Assembly: GCF_030209835.1 (NCBI RefSeq)
Contig: NZ_JARVRF010000030.1
Location: 49,561 to 113,560 of the forward strand
DNA length: 64,000 bases
Origin: Arthrobacter sp. efr-133-R2A-120
GTDB lineage: Bacteria > Actinomycetota > Actinomycetes > Actinomycetales > Micrococcaceae
Reading direction: 5' to 3'
The position numbers and the translations under genes are program-made. Of the stretch, positions 7,866 to 16,109 are shown in pieces; the first letter of the stretch is position 1; each line of letters opens with the position of its first letter. The notes beneath the pieces were generated by a model. The model ran no database searches and had not been told where the DNA came from. It saw only the letters and a program-made list of their open reading frames with translations.

Positions 7866-9392
7866 GTGGCAGGCATGATGGAAAAGAAGCCCCGGATCCT
7901 CATTACCGGAATCGCCCTCGAGGCCAGCACCTATTCCCCTGCCCGGACCCGCATGCAGGACTTTGTCCGGCGGGATGGCCAGGAGATCTTGGACCAGTAC
8001 CCCTTTTTCGCCCCGGACCATCCGGTGCGCGAGGCGGCGGATTGGCTGCCGCTTGTCCACTTCCGTTCCATCCCGGGCGGGGCTGTCCCCTCCGCGGACT
8101 ATGCCGAGATGAAACGGACGATTCTTTCCGCTGTGGCGGATGCGCTGCACGCAGGCCCCGTGGACGGGCTCTATTTCGACATCCACGGTGCCATGAGCGT
8201 TGAAGGCCTCGACGATCCCGAGGGTGATTTGCTCCTTGCCCTGCGCGGTCTGATCGGCCCGGACGTGCTGGTGTCCAGCGGCATGGACCTGCACGGCAAT
8301 GTTTCCTGGACTTTGGCGCACCAACTCGATATCCCCAGTTGCTACCGCATGGCCCCGCACGAGGACTGGCTGGAAACCAAGGAACGCGCCGCCGTGAACC
8401 TGCTGGAGCGATTGGCATTACCGGAGGCCGCCCGCCGCCCGATCAAGGCCTGGGTTCCGGTCCCCATCCTGCTGCCCGGGGAAAAGACCAGCACCCGATT
8501 GGAACCGGCAAAGTCGCTATATGAGGAGGTCGGGGTGATCGCCGGGCGGCCCGGCGTGCTCGACGCCGCGCTATGGATCGGTTATGCCTGGGCAGACGAG
8601 CCGCGCAACCGGGCCGTGGTGATGGTCACCGGTGACGACGCCGACGCCGTCGCACGCCATGCGAGCGGGCTCGCCGTCGACATGTGGAACAGGCGGGACG
8701 AGTTCCGTTTCGTGGCGCCCTCGGCGCCGCTCGCTGAATGCCTCGCGGCAGCGGAGGCGAGCACGAAGCGGCCGTATTTCATCAGCGATTCCGGGGACAA
8801 TCCCACGGCCGGGGGAGCCGGTGACGTCACTTGGACCCTGCACAAACTCCTTGGGCACCCACCCATCGCCGCCGGAACGATGCAGGCAATCTACGCTTCG
8901 ATCCCGGATCCTGCCGCGGTGGACGCGTGCATCGGCGCCGGCGTCGGTGGATCCGTCTCGGTGGACGTGGGCGCCCGCGTGGACGGCACACAGTCCGGTC
9001 CGGCGCGGCTGGACGGCATTGTGGAGCACCTGGCTCAGGGCGACCCTGTGGCCATTGACGAGGCCGTCATCCGCGTTGGCGGGCTGCGCGTCATCGTGAC
9101 CCGGCGGCGCAAGCCGTATCACTTGGAATCGGACTTCCTCCGGAACGGCTTGGATGCCCGGACAGCCGACGTTGTGGTGGTCAAGATCGGCTACCTCGAG
9201 CCCGAGCTCTTCGACATGGCCGCGGACTGGATGCTGGCGCTCACTCCAGGCGGCGTGGACCAGGACCTGCACCGGCTGGGCCACCGCAGGATAGCGCGGC
9301 CCATGTTCCCGTTCGACGACGGCGGTGCGACGCCCGACCTGACCGCACGGTTCGTACCTGCGTCGAACCAGCCGGCGGGCGTCGAGCGCTGA
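7866..9392 (+). CDS. M81 family metallopeptidase (MlrC-like)
   Basis: A 508-residue protein of the M81/MlrC (microcystinase C) family. Conserved stretches include GIALEASTYSP near the N terminus, DGLYFDIHGAM (His ligand), DLHGNVSW (Asp-His ligands), the YRMAPHEDWLETKERA segment with a further His, and DSGDNPTAGGAGD in the second half. Members are Zn-dependent hydrolases, but most have no tested substrate. The gene lies between a sugar isomerase/dehydrogenase operon and a sugar ABC operon, which suggests action on an amide or sugar conjugate rather than on microcystin. Start candidates are GTG 7866, ATG 7875 and ATG 7878. Confidence 0.88.
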   Translation: MAGMMEKKPRILITGIALEASTYSPARTRMQDFVRRDGQEILDQYPFFAPDHPVREAADWLPLVHFRSIPGGAVPSADYAEMKRTILSAVADALHAGPVDGLYFDIHGAMSVEGLDDPEGDLLLALRGLIGPDVLVSSGMDLHGNVSWTLAHQLDIPSCYRMAPHEDWLETKERAAVNLLERLALPEAARRPIKAWVPVPILLPGEKTSTRLEPAKSLYEEVGVIAGRPGVLDAALWIGYAWADEPRNRAVVMVTGDDADAVARHASGLAVDMWNRRDEFRFVAPSAPLAECLAAAEASTKRPYFISDSGDNPTAGGAGDVTWTLHKLLGHPPIAAGTMQAIYASIPDPAAVDACIGAGVGGSVSVDVGARVDGTQSGPARLDGIVEHLAQGDPVAIDEAVIRVGGLRVIVTRRRKPYHLESDFLRNGLDARTADVVVVKIGYLEPELFDMAADWMLALTPGGVDQDLHRLGHRRIARPMFPFDDGGATPDLTARFVPASNQPAGVER

Positions 9393-9431
9393 GGGGCGGG
9401 CCGCGTGCGTCCGGGCTCCAAATCGGACCCA

Positions 9432-9457
9432 AACTAAGTTCGATTCTGAACTAAGTT
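9432..9457. promoter_or_regulatory. two AACTAAGTT palindromes, candidate ROK operators
   Basis: AACTAAGTT is itself a palindrome with a central A and occurs twice, at 9432-9440 and 9449-9457, 17 bases apart, in the promoter region of the sugar ABC operon. A related AACTTAGTC occurs just inside the first gene at 9549. ROK-family repressors bind short AT-rich palindromes, and a ROK repressor is encoded in the same operon. Confidence 0.5.
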
Positions 9458-9541
9458 ATAGGCCCTTCCGAAGCATCATTCCTCCATGATTTCGTTTCCT
9501 GCATGGTCAATCGACCCTGTGAGTTCAAAGTGGAGGAAGCG

Positions 9542-10840
9542 ATGAAAGAACTTAGTCGACGTGGTTTGCTCGGTCTGGGCGGAGCCCTGGGTGCCGCAGC
9601 CTTGCTGTCCGCATGTGGCGAGGCCTCGGGCTCCGCCTCTTCGGACAGCCTCTCCACTCCGGCAAAGCTGCGGGTCTGGTTCATGAAGGACTCCGTGTCG
9701 GACAAGGCCCAGGCGTGGCTCAAGCAGGAGTTCGAAAACAAGTTCCAGGGATCCACCCTCACCATCGAGCAGCAGGAGTGGGATGGCATCGTCCCGAAGC
9801 TCCAGACGGCCCTTGCCAGCCCCGAATCGACGCCGGACATCATCGAACTCGGCAACACCCAGGCGCCCACCTTTTGTGCGGTAGGAGCATTGGCCGATCT
9901 GAGCGGCATGAAGGAAGAGCTGGGCGGTGCGAATCTGACCAAATCGCTCGTGGAACTCGGCAGCTTCGAGAACAAGATGTACGCCGCCCCCTTCTACGCG
10001 GGAAGCCGGATCGTGTTCTACCGGAAGGACATGTTCCAGAAGCTCGGGCTCGCGATACCGAAGACCATTGACGAGCTGACCGCCGTCGCAACGAAGATCC
10101 AGACCGGCAACCCCGAGAAGAACGCACACTTTTCCGGGATGTTCCTGCCCGGGATTTCCTCACAATCCGCGTTCGCTTGGGTCTTCAGCAATGGCGGGCG
10201 GCTGGCCGTGCAGAAGGACGGGAAATGGGAAGGAGGCTTGTCCTCGCCGGAAAGCCAGAAAGCCATCGCCCAGCTCCAGCAACTGTGGACGACCGGCTCC
10301 ACCACCGGGACCATCACGGATTCGACCATCGGTTCCCAGCCGTACACCGCCTTCAACACGGGCGAGGCGGGAATGTTCTTCGGCTTCAACTTCCATCTGA
10401 AGAAGATCAAGAAGGAACTCCTGGACGCCGGCAAGGTGGGGTACTTCAACTTCCCGTCGCCTAAGGGCGACGCCGTGGGCAATCCTTTTGCCGGCGGCTC
10501 CAATGTGGCCATCTCGAACAACAGCAAGGCGCGGGGGCTGGCCAAGGAGGCCCTCAAACTCATCTTCAGCAAGCCGTTCCAGGAGTTCTTCGCGACCGAA
10601 GGAGGCTGGGTCCCGGGAAACCTGAACTACGCCGCGGCCCTTGGGCAGGACGAATTGTCCAAGGTCACCATCGAGGCCGTCAGGAATTCCGTGGGCACCC
10701 CGGCAGCAAAGAACTGGGCATTGGTGGAGAGCGCCAAGGTGGTTGACGACTTCTTCGTGGCCATGGGTGCGCTGAAGGATCCCGTGGGGCTGGCCAAGAC
10801 GGCCGACGCCAAAATGACGGAAATCCTCAACAGCAAGTAG
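9542..10840 (+). CDS. sugar ABC transporter substrate-binding lipoprotein
   Basis: A 432-residue family-1 extracellular solute-binding protein. The start ATG 9542 follows GTGGAGGAAGCG. The signal has a Tat-like SRRGLLGLGG and a lipobox LLSAC, so it is a lipoprotein probably exported by Tat. The mature part has the maltose-binding-protein type fold (LEQEF-like KQEFENKFQG, then DIIELGNTQAP and FAGGSNVAISNNS). It binds a sugar outside the cell and hands it to the two permeases encoded 30 bases downstream. No ATPase is encoded in the operon, so a shared MsiK/MalK-type ATPase from elsewhere is needed, as is usual in actinobacteria. Confidence 0.92.
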   Translation: MKELSRRGLLGLGGALGAAALLSACGEASGSASSDSLSTPAKLRVWFMKDSVSDKAQAWLKQEFENKFQGSTLTIEQQEWDGIVPKLQTALASPESTPDIIELGNTQAPTFCAVGALADLSGMKEELGGANLTKSLVELGSFENKMYAAPFYAGSRIVFYRKDMFQKLGLAIPKTIDELTAVATKIQTGNPEKNAHFSGMFLPGISSQSAFAWVFSNGGRLAVQKDGKWEGGLSSPESQKAIAQLQQLWTTGSTTGTITDSTIGSQPYTAFNTGEAGMFFGFNFHLKKIKKELLDAGKVGYFNFPSPKGDAVGNPFAGGSNVAISNNSKARGLAKEALKLIFSKPFQEFFATEGGWVPGNLNYAAALGQDELSKVTIEAVRNSVGTPAAKNWALVESAKVVDDFFVAMGALKDPVGLAKTADAKMTEILNSK

Positions 10841-10870
10841 GCCCGGCGGGAAGCAGAAAGGACCGAAGCC

Positions 10871-11833
10871 ATGACCGTAACCAGTACGCGTGCGAAGCCG
10901 GAAGGGACCCTGCCCGACCGGACTGAACCAGCGGCCCCCAGGAAACGCAGGCGCAACCCCCTGCCGTACATCCTTCTGCTTCCCGCGGTGCTCATTGTCC
11001 TGGTGGACATGGGCTACCCGTTGCTCCGCCAAATCACCATGGCGTTCCAGCACTTTTCCCTTGAGCAACAGTTCGGCAAACCCGCGGAATTCGTCGGGCT
11101 CGACAATTTCACCCGGGTGCTCGGCGATTCGGCATTCTGGCTCACCCTGGGAAGATCCCTTGCCTTCTGCCTTGTGTGTGCCGCCCTGACAATGGCCATC
11201 GGGATCGGAGGCGCGCTTCTGCTCACCAAACTCTCGCGCCCGGTCTCCGTCTTCGTCCAGGCCGCCATGCTGCTGGCCTGGGCGATGCCCGTGTTGTCCT
11301 CGCTCCAAGTGTTCCAATGGATCTTCGATTCCAGGTCCGGGGTGGTCGACTGGACACTGGCCGGACTGGGAATGCAAGGGATGGCTGGCTACAACTGGTT
11401 TTCCAACCCCCTGACCTTCTTCGCGGTAGCGGCCATCCTGGTCATCTGGATGAGCGTGCCGCTGGTGGTCTTCATGGTCTACGCATCGGTCACCCAGATC
11501 GATGAGTCCATGCTGGAGGCCTCAACTCTCGATGGTGCCAACGGCTGGAAGCAATTCCGCGAAATCACCGTTCCCACCATCGCCCCGGTTCTCCTGCTGG
11601 TCACGATCCTTGAAATCATCTGGGACCTGCGGGTCTTTACGCAGATCTTCATCCTGCAGAAAAACGGCGGCATCACCGAGCAGACCAACGTCCTTGGCAC
11701 ATACGTCTACCAGGTGGGCTTGTCCGGCGGAGACTACGGTGTGGCTTCCGCGACCGCCCTGATCATGCTGCTGATCACGCTGCTCCTCACTTGGCGTTAT
11801 GTCACCCAATTCCTGAAGCAGGGAGAAGTCTGA
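10871..11833 (+). CDS. sugar ABC transporter permease (MalF type)
   Basis: A 320-residue inner-membrane permease with six or seven hydrophobic segments. The EAA loop is present as EASTLDGANGWKQFREITVPTIAPV, which contacts the ATPase. The N terminus is a basic cytoplasmic stretch (PRKRRRNPLP) before the first membrane helix. The stop is immediately followed by the start of the second permease, showing tight coupling. It pairs with the binding protein upstream. Confidence 0.92.
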   Translation: MTVTSTRAKPEGTLPDRTEPAAPRKRRRNPLPYILLLPAVLIVLVDMGYPLLRQITMAFQHFSLEQQFGKPAEFVGLDNFTRVLGDSAFWLTLGRSLAFCLVCAALTMAIGIGGALLLTKLSRPVSVFVQAAMLLAWAMPVLSSLQVFQWIFDSRSGVVDWTLAGLGMQGMAGYNWFSNPLTFFAVAAILVIWMSVPLVVFMVYASVTQIDESMLEASTLDGANGWKQFREITVPTIAPVLLLVTILEIIWDLRVFTQIFILQKNGGITEQTNVLGTYVYQVGLSGGDYGVASATALIMLLITLLLTWRYVTQFLKQGEV

Positions 11834-12673
11834 ATGGCCCTCAAACCCAGCCCCGTCCGCCGCTCGGCGGCCAACATCACCGGCCTGGTCTTCGGGCTGC
11901 TGTGGATTTTCCCGGTCTACTGGTTGGTCAACAATTCGCTCGTCACGGACGACGCCTTGCAGTCCCGCACGCCGTCGTTCCTGCCGCTCGACTTTACTTG
12001 GGCGCACTACGAAACAGTGCTCCACGACAGCCGCTTCTGGTCCGCCCTGCGGATGAGCTTCGGGGTTGCCCTGATTGTGGTGGTGGCCGCATTGCTTTTC
12101 GCCTTCTTCGCGAGCATGGCGCTCAGCCGCTTTCGATTCAAGGGCCGCAAGATCATCATCATCTCGGTGCTCGTGATCCAGATGATCCCTGCTGAAGCCA
12201 TGTTCATTTCCCAGTACAAGATGATCGACAGCTGGCACCTGCTCAACTCCGTGCTCGGCCTGAGCCTGCTGTACGTCGGGGCGTCCGTGCCTTTCACTAT
12301 CTGGATGCTCAAGGGATTTGTTGACGGGGTCCCTGTGGAGCTCGAAGAGTCAGCGATGATTGACGGTTGCTCCCGAATGGGCGCATTCTTCCGGGTGACC
12401 TTTCCGCTACTGGGCTCCGGACTGGTGGCCTCCGGAATCTTCGCCTTCTTGGCCGCATGGAACGAATACACATTGGCGCTGGTACTGCTGAGCAGCGACA
12501 ACAGCAAGACCCTCCCGCTGTGGATCCAAGGCTTCAGCGGCCAGAACCAGGCCACGGACTGGGGTGGGATCATGGCCGGGTCCACCCTCATGGCGCTACC
12601 GGTGATCATTCTCTTCGTCATCGTCCAGAAGAAGATGGCCCAGGGCCTCGTTGCCGGTGCGGTGAAAGGCTGA
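11834..12673 (+). CDS. sugar ABC transporter permease (MalG type)
   Basis: A 279-residue permease with six predicted membrane segments and the EAA loop EESAMIDGCSRMGAFFRVTFP. It forms the transmembrane pore together with the MalF-type permease. The C-terminal KKMAQGLVAGAVKG is the typical MalG end. It starts directly after the previous stop and ends one base before the ROK kinase gene, so the whole set is one transcript. Confidence 0.92.
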   Translation: MALKPSPVRRSAANITGLVFGLLWIFPVYWLVNNSLVTDDALQSRTPSFLPLDFTWAHYETVLHDSRFWSALRMSFGVALIVVVAALLFAFFASMALSRFRFKGRKIIIISVLVIQMIPAEAMFISQYKMIDSWHLLNSVLGLSLLYVGASVPFTIWMLKGFVDGVPVELEESAMIDGCSRMGAFFRVTFPLLGSGLVASGIFAFLAAWNEYTLALVLLSSDNSKTLPLWIQGFSGQNQATDWGGIMAGSTLMALPVIILFVIVQKKMAQGLVAGAVKG

Positions 12674-12674
12674 C

Positions 12675-13691
12675 ATGCAGTTGAGTGTTCAAACCGCCGG
12701 TTCCCCTCCGACGTCGTTGATTCCGGGACCGGGCGCTCCGGTGATGGTCTTCGACGTTGGCGGCACCGACCTCAAATACGGCGTCGTGGATTCCACCGGC
12801 CGCTTCGCACACCAAGGAAGCACACCAACGGCAATTGGTTCGCAGGAAAAATTCCTTGACCAGCTTTCCGGCCTCGTCGCCACCTACCAGGCTGGGCCCC
12901 GGGAGCAGCGACCGCAGGCAATCGCCGTCAACGCGCCGGGGATTGTGGATGCGAGCACCGGCGTTGTGGTCTCCGCAGTGAACCTGGGCTGGAGCGACTT
13001 CGCCCTCTCCTCGGCTTTGGAAACGCGCGTCGGACTTCCTGTGGTGCTCGGCAACGATGTGCAGATGGCCGGTTTGGCGGAGCACCGTCTGGGGGCCGCG
13101 AAGGGGCTGCGGAACGCCCTGGTGTTGGTCATCGGCACCGGGATCGCCAGCGCGGTCATCCTGGACGGCGAGGTGTACGACGGCGACGGGTACGCCGGAG
13201 AAATCGGCCACGCCCGCATGGAACCACTCACGAGCACCGTGGCCATCCTGTGCACGTGCGGCGCGTCAGGATGCCTGCAGACGGTGTCCTCAGCCTCGGC
13301 CATCGCACGCAACTATGCAGCCGTCTCCGGTACCCGCGTTGTTGGCGCGAAGGAAGTGATGGAGGCCGCAGCAGCGGGTGACCCGGCCGCCGTCGGGGTC
13401 CTGAACCAGGCATATGACGGGCTCGCGCTGGCGATCGCGCAGAGCGTCGCACTCCTGGCGCCGCAGGCCGTCATCTTCGGCGGTGGCCTGTCCAATGCCG
13501 GCGACGCGCTCCTTCGCCCGGTAGCGGAGCGGCTGGACTCCATCCTGAGTTTCCACCGCAGGCCCCGGCTCCTGCCTGCGCGGTTCGGCTCTTCGGCGGG
13601 ACTTCTCGGCGGCGCAGTGCAGGCCCGTCGGCTACTCTGCAAAGAGCAGCCCAACGGCGGCCAGCAGACACCGAGCCCCTGGAGGGACTGA
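12675..13691 (+). CDS. ROK family sugar kinase
   Basis: A 338-residue ROK (NagK/glucokinase-like) protein without a DNA-binding domain. DVGGTDLKYGVVD is the phosphate loop, GEIGHARM carries the ROK histidine, and CTCGASGCLQT is the zinc-binding CXCGXXGC motif. It probably phosphorylates the hexose or amino sugar brought in by the upstream ABC transporter. ROK kinases span glucose, N-acetylglucosamine and N-acetylmannosamine; specificity cannot be fixed here. Confidence 0.88.
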   Translation: MQLSVQTAGSPPTSLIPGPGAPVMVFDVGGTDLKYGVVDSTGRFAHQGSTPTAIGSQEKFLDQLSGLVATYQAGPREQRPQAIAVNAPGIVDASTGVVVSAVNLGWSDFALSSALETRVGLPVVLGNDVQMAGLAEHRLGAAKGLRNALVLVIGTGIASAVILDGEVYDGDGYAGEIGHARMEPLTSTVAILCTCGASGCLQTVSSASAIARNYAAVSGTRVVGAKEVMEAAAAGDPAAVGVLNQAYDGLALAIAQSVALLAPQAVIFGGGLSNAGDALLRPVAERLDSILSFHRRPRLLPARFGSSAGLLGGAVQARRLLCKEQPNGGQQTPSPWRD

Positions 13692-13693
13692 CT

Positions 13694-14893
13694 TTGGGTT
13701 ACAAGCCTTCCTATGCCAAGACCGTCAAAAGAACCGGTCCCCGGGACATCGCGCTGACTGAATACTCCTCCAGCATCCTGTCCATGATCGCGAGCGGCCG
13801 GGCGACGTCGCGCGCCGACCTCGCGCGCACCCTGAACCTTGCCCCATCCACCATCACCATCAAGGTGAACGAGCTGATGGAAGCCGGGCTCATCAGCGAG
13901 AGCGGCTCAGGTTCGGCGACCGGAGGCCGAAGGCCAACGCTCCTGGAACTGGTCCCGGACGCGGGGTTCATCCTGGCGGCGGATTTGGGCGCCCATCATT
14001 TGTGGGTCGGCAAGCTGAACCTCTCAGGCAATCTGCTTGTCTCCGAAATCAGGACCATCGACATCAACGACGGCCCCGAAGTGGTTCTGCCCCAGGCCGC
14101 CGCGATGATGCGTGCCCTGAGCGATCCGGCCGTCGACCCTCCGCTGCGCGGCGTAGGGATGTCCTTGCCCGGACCGGTCAACTTTGCCTTGGGTGCGCTC
14201 GACTCGCCGTCCAGAATGCGCGGCTGGCACGAGTTCAAGGTCCGGAACTGGCTTGCCGAGGAATTCGGGACCTTGGCGGTAGTGGACAACGACGCCAACA
14301 TGATGGCTTTGGGTGAGCACACGCTGCGCCAGCGGGAATCACCCGATTCCAAAGTCCGGCAGAACACGCTGTTCCTCAAAGCAGGGGCCGCGATCGGCTG
14401 CGGGCTCATCATTGACGGACAGGTCTACCGGGGCGCCACGGGAGCGGCCGGAGACATCGCCCACGTGCAGATCCCGGCCGCGGGCGATGCGCCATGCTCT
14501 TGCGGCAACCGCGGCTGCCTGGAGACGGTGGCCAGCGGGTCCGCCATCATCCGCGACCTGGCCGCCGTCGGGATCGATGCCGCGGACGTCAACGACATCG
14601 TCCTGCAGGTCAACAACGGCGACCCGCACACCACGACGCGAGTCCGCACTGCGGGCCGGATTTTGGGGCAGACCCTCAGCATCGTGGTGAATTTCGTGAA
14701 CCCGGATGTGGTGGTGCTGGGCGGCGGACTTTCCCAATTGGAGCCGTATGTCGCCGCTGTGCGCTCGCAGCTCTACGAAAGCTGCCACCCGCTCGCCACC
14801 AAGAACATCGTGATCGAAGCCTCGCTCGCCGGTTCGCAAGCAGGCCTGCTAGGCGCGGGGCAGCTATGCCTGCGCACCGTGCTGGCCTCGTGA
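13694..14893 (+). CDS. ROK family transcriptional repressor
   Basis: A 399-residue protein with an N-terminal winged helix (about residues 20-75, with SRADLARTLNLAPSTITIKV as recognition region) joined to a ROK sugar-binding domain with CSCGNRGCLETVASGSAI. This is the NagC/XylR architecture, a repressor released by a sugar or sugar phosphate. The start is TTG at 13694 with GGAGGGA eleven bases upstream. It follows the ROK kinase by two bases and probably represses this operon through the repeats at 9432-9457. Confidence 0.88.
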   Translation: MGYKPSYAKTVKRTGPRDIALTEYSSSILSMIASGRATSRADLARTLNLAPSTITIKVNELMEAGLISESGSGSATGGRRPTLLELVPDAGFILAADLGAHHLWVGKLNLSGNLLVSEIRTIDINDGPEVVLPQAAAMMRALSDPAVDPPLRGVGMSLPGPVNFALGALDSPSRMRGWHEFKVRNWLAEEFGTLAVVDNDANMMALGEHTLRQRESPDSKVRQNTLFLKAGAAIGCGLIIDGQVYRGATGAAGDIAHVQIPAAGDAPCSCGNRGCLETVASGSAIIRDLAAVGIDAADVNDIVLQVNNGDPHTTTRVRTAGRILGQTLSIVVNFVNPDVVVLGGGLSQLEPYVAAVRSQLYESCHPLATKNIVIEASLAGSQAGLLGAGQLCLRTVLAS

Positions 14894-14920
14894 ACATTCG
14901 GCCCGTCCGACGGAGGAACC

Positions 14921-15667
14921 ATGAAGATTGAAATATGCGTGCAGGACCTGGACGGTGTTCGCTGTGCCATCGAAGCCGGCGCGGACCGCGTCGAGCTCTG
15001 TTCAGCGCTTGAGGCCGGCGGCCTTACCCCGAGCGCCGGCCTCGTTGAGGCAGCCGCTGGGCTCGCGCGCGACGCCGGTCGCCAGGATTTCGTCCACGTG
15101 CTCATCCGCCCGCGGCCGGGTGGCTTTGTCTATACACCTACCGAGATCGAGGTCATGAGGCGGGATGTCCGGCAGTCGCTTTCCCTCGGTGCCGACGGGG
15201 TCGTCGTCGGATTACTGACCGCGTCGGGCGACGTCGACGTCGCTGGCGCCGGGGCGCTGATCGATGCCGCGGGCGGGACCTTCGTCACGTTCCACCGCGC
15301 GGTGGATGCGGCCCGGGATCCGCTTCAAGCAGTGGACGACGCCGCCCGGCTGGGTGCGCAGCGCATTCTCACCTCGGGTGCAGCCCGGGCCGCTGGCGAC
15401 GGTATTGACATGCTCAAACGCATGGTTGCGGCCCTCCCCGCTGACGTTTCCGTCATGGCCGGCGGCGGCGTCACTGAGCGGGCCATACCCGCGCTTTTGG
15501 CCACGGGAATCCGTGACATACACTTCTCTGGCCGTAAGCTCATGGTCGATTCCGCTCCGTCCGGGCCAGGCGGCGGGGATGGGATACGCTCAGTCACGCA
15601 TCCGGCCACAGTGGAGCGGATGGTCAAGGCGATGCGCACCGCGGAGGCAATGACGCACATGCGCTGA
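14921..15667 (+). CDS. cutC: CutC family protein
   Basis: A 248-residue TIM-barrel protein of the CutC family: the N-terminal segments EICVQDLDG, CAIEAGADRVELCSALEAGG and LTPSAGLVEAA are diagnostic, and HVLIRPRPGGFVYTPTEIEVM and MAGGGVTERAIPALL follow in order. CutC was named for copper tolerance, but the family role is unsettled. Here it is the last gene of a sugar ABC/ROK operon, 27 bases after the ROK repressor, with ribosome binding site GGAGGAACC before ATG. That context suggests a carbohydrate-linked role. Confidence 0.88.
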   Translation: MKIEICVQDLDGVRCAIEAGADRVELCSALEAGGLTPSAGLVEAAAGLARDAGRQDFVHVLIRPRPGGFVYTPTEIEVMRRDVRQSLSLGADGVVVGLLTASGDVDVAGAGALIDAAGGTFVTFHRAVDAARDPLQAVDDAARLGAQRILTSGAARAAGDGIDMLKRMVAALPADVSVMAGGGVTERAIPALLATGIRDIHFSGRKLMVDSAPSGPGGGDGIRSVTHPATVERMVKAMRTAEAMTHMR

Positions 15668-15752
15668 TTTTTGCCACATTGTGGGGAATAGCAGCCGCAT
15701 GGTGTATGTTGCACATTCGCCAGCAAATATACAAGAGAAGAGATAACCCCAG

Positions 15753-16055
15753 GTGGCAACCGATTACGACGAACTCCGCTCCGACGTCGCGGAATCCCAA
15801 AGCACGTCACTTCAGGCCCTGCAGTCTGCCAATGCTCCGGACGCCCGCAGCGTTGTACGGGAGCTGGACGAAGCCGATGCTTTTGAAGGCAACGAGGTAC
15901 CAGGCGGCGAATTCGTGGCCGAGGAACTGATCATTGCGGTCGTTCCCCAGAAGGAAGACGAGTTCACGTGCTACTCGTGTTTCCTCGTCCGTCACCGCTC
16001 CCAGATTGCCCGTGAAAAGAACGGCCACGCCTACTGCGTAGAGTGCGAGGGCTGA
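15753..16055 (+). CDS. DUF4193 family protein
   Basis: A 100-residue acidic protein of the actinobacterial DUF4193 family. The C terminus has two CxxC-type pairs (FTCYSCFLVRHRSQIA and YCVECEG), probably a small zinc ribbon. Members are found across Actinobacteria and are often near-essential or conserved, but no role is established that I know of. Start GTG 15753 follows an AGAGAAGAG stretch. The gene is monocistronic and ends in a palindromic hairpin shared with the convergent CYTH-CHAD gene. Confidence 0.85.
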   Translation: MATDYDELRSDVAESQSTSLQALQSANAPDARSVVRELDEADAFEGNEVPGGEFVAEELIIAVVPQKEDEFTCYSCFLVRHRSQIAREKNGHAYCVECEG

Positions 16056-16070
16056 GCCTCTGAGGCTCAG
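16052..16070. terminator. bidirectional hairpin
   Basis: CTGAGCCTCTGAGGCTCAG is a perfect 9-bp stem with a one-base centre, starting on the DUF4193 stop codon and lying between two convergent genes. There is no T run, so it is a hairpin terminator candidate rather than a classical one. Confidence 0.5.
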
Positions 16071-16109
16071 ATCCGTCCCTCACAGTCCCCTCCCCGAGAG
16101 TTGCGTTCA

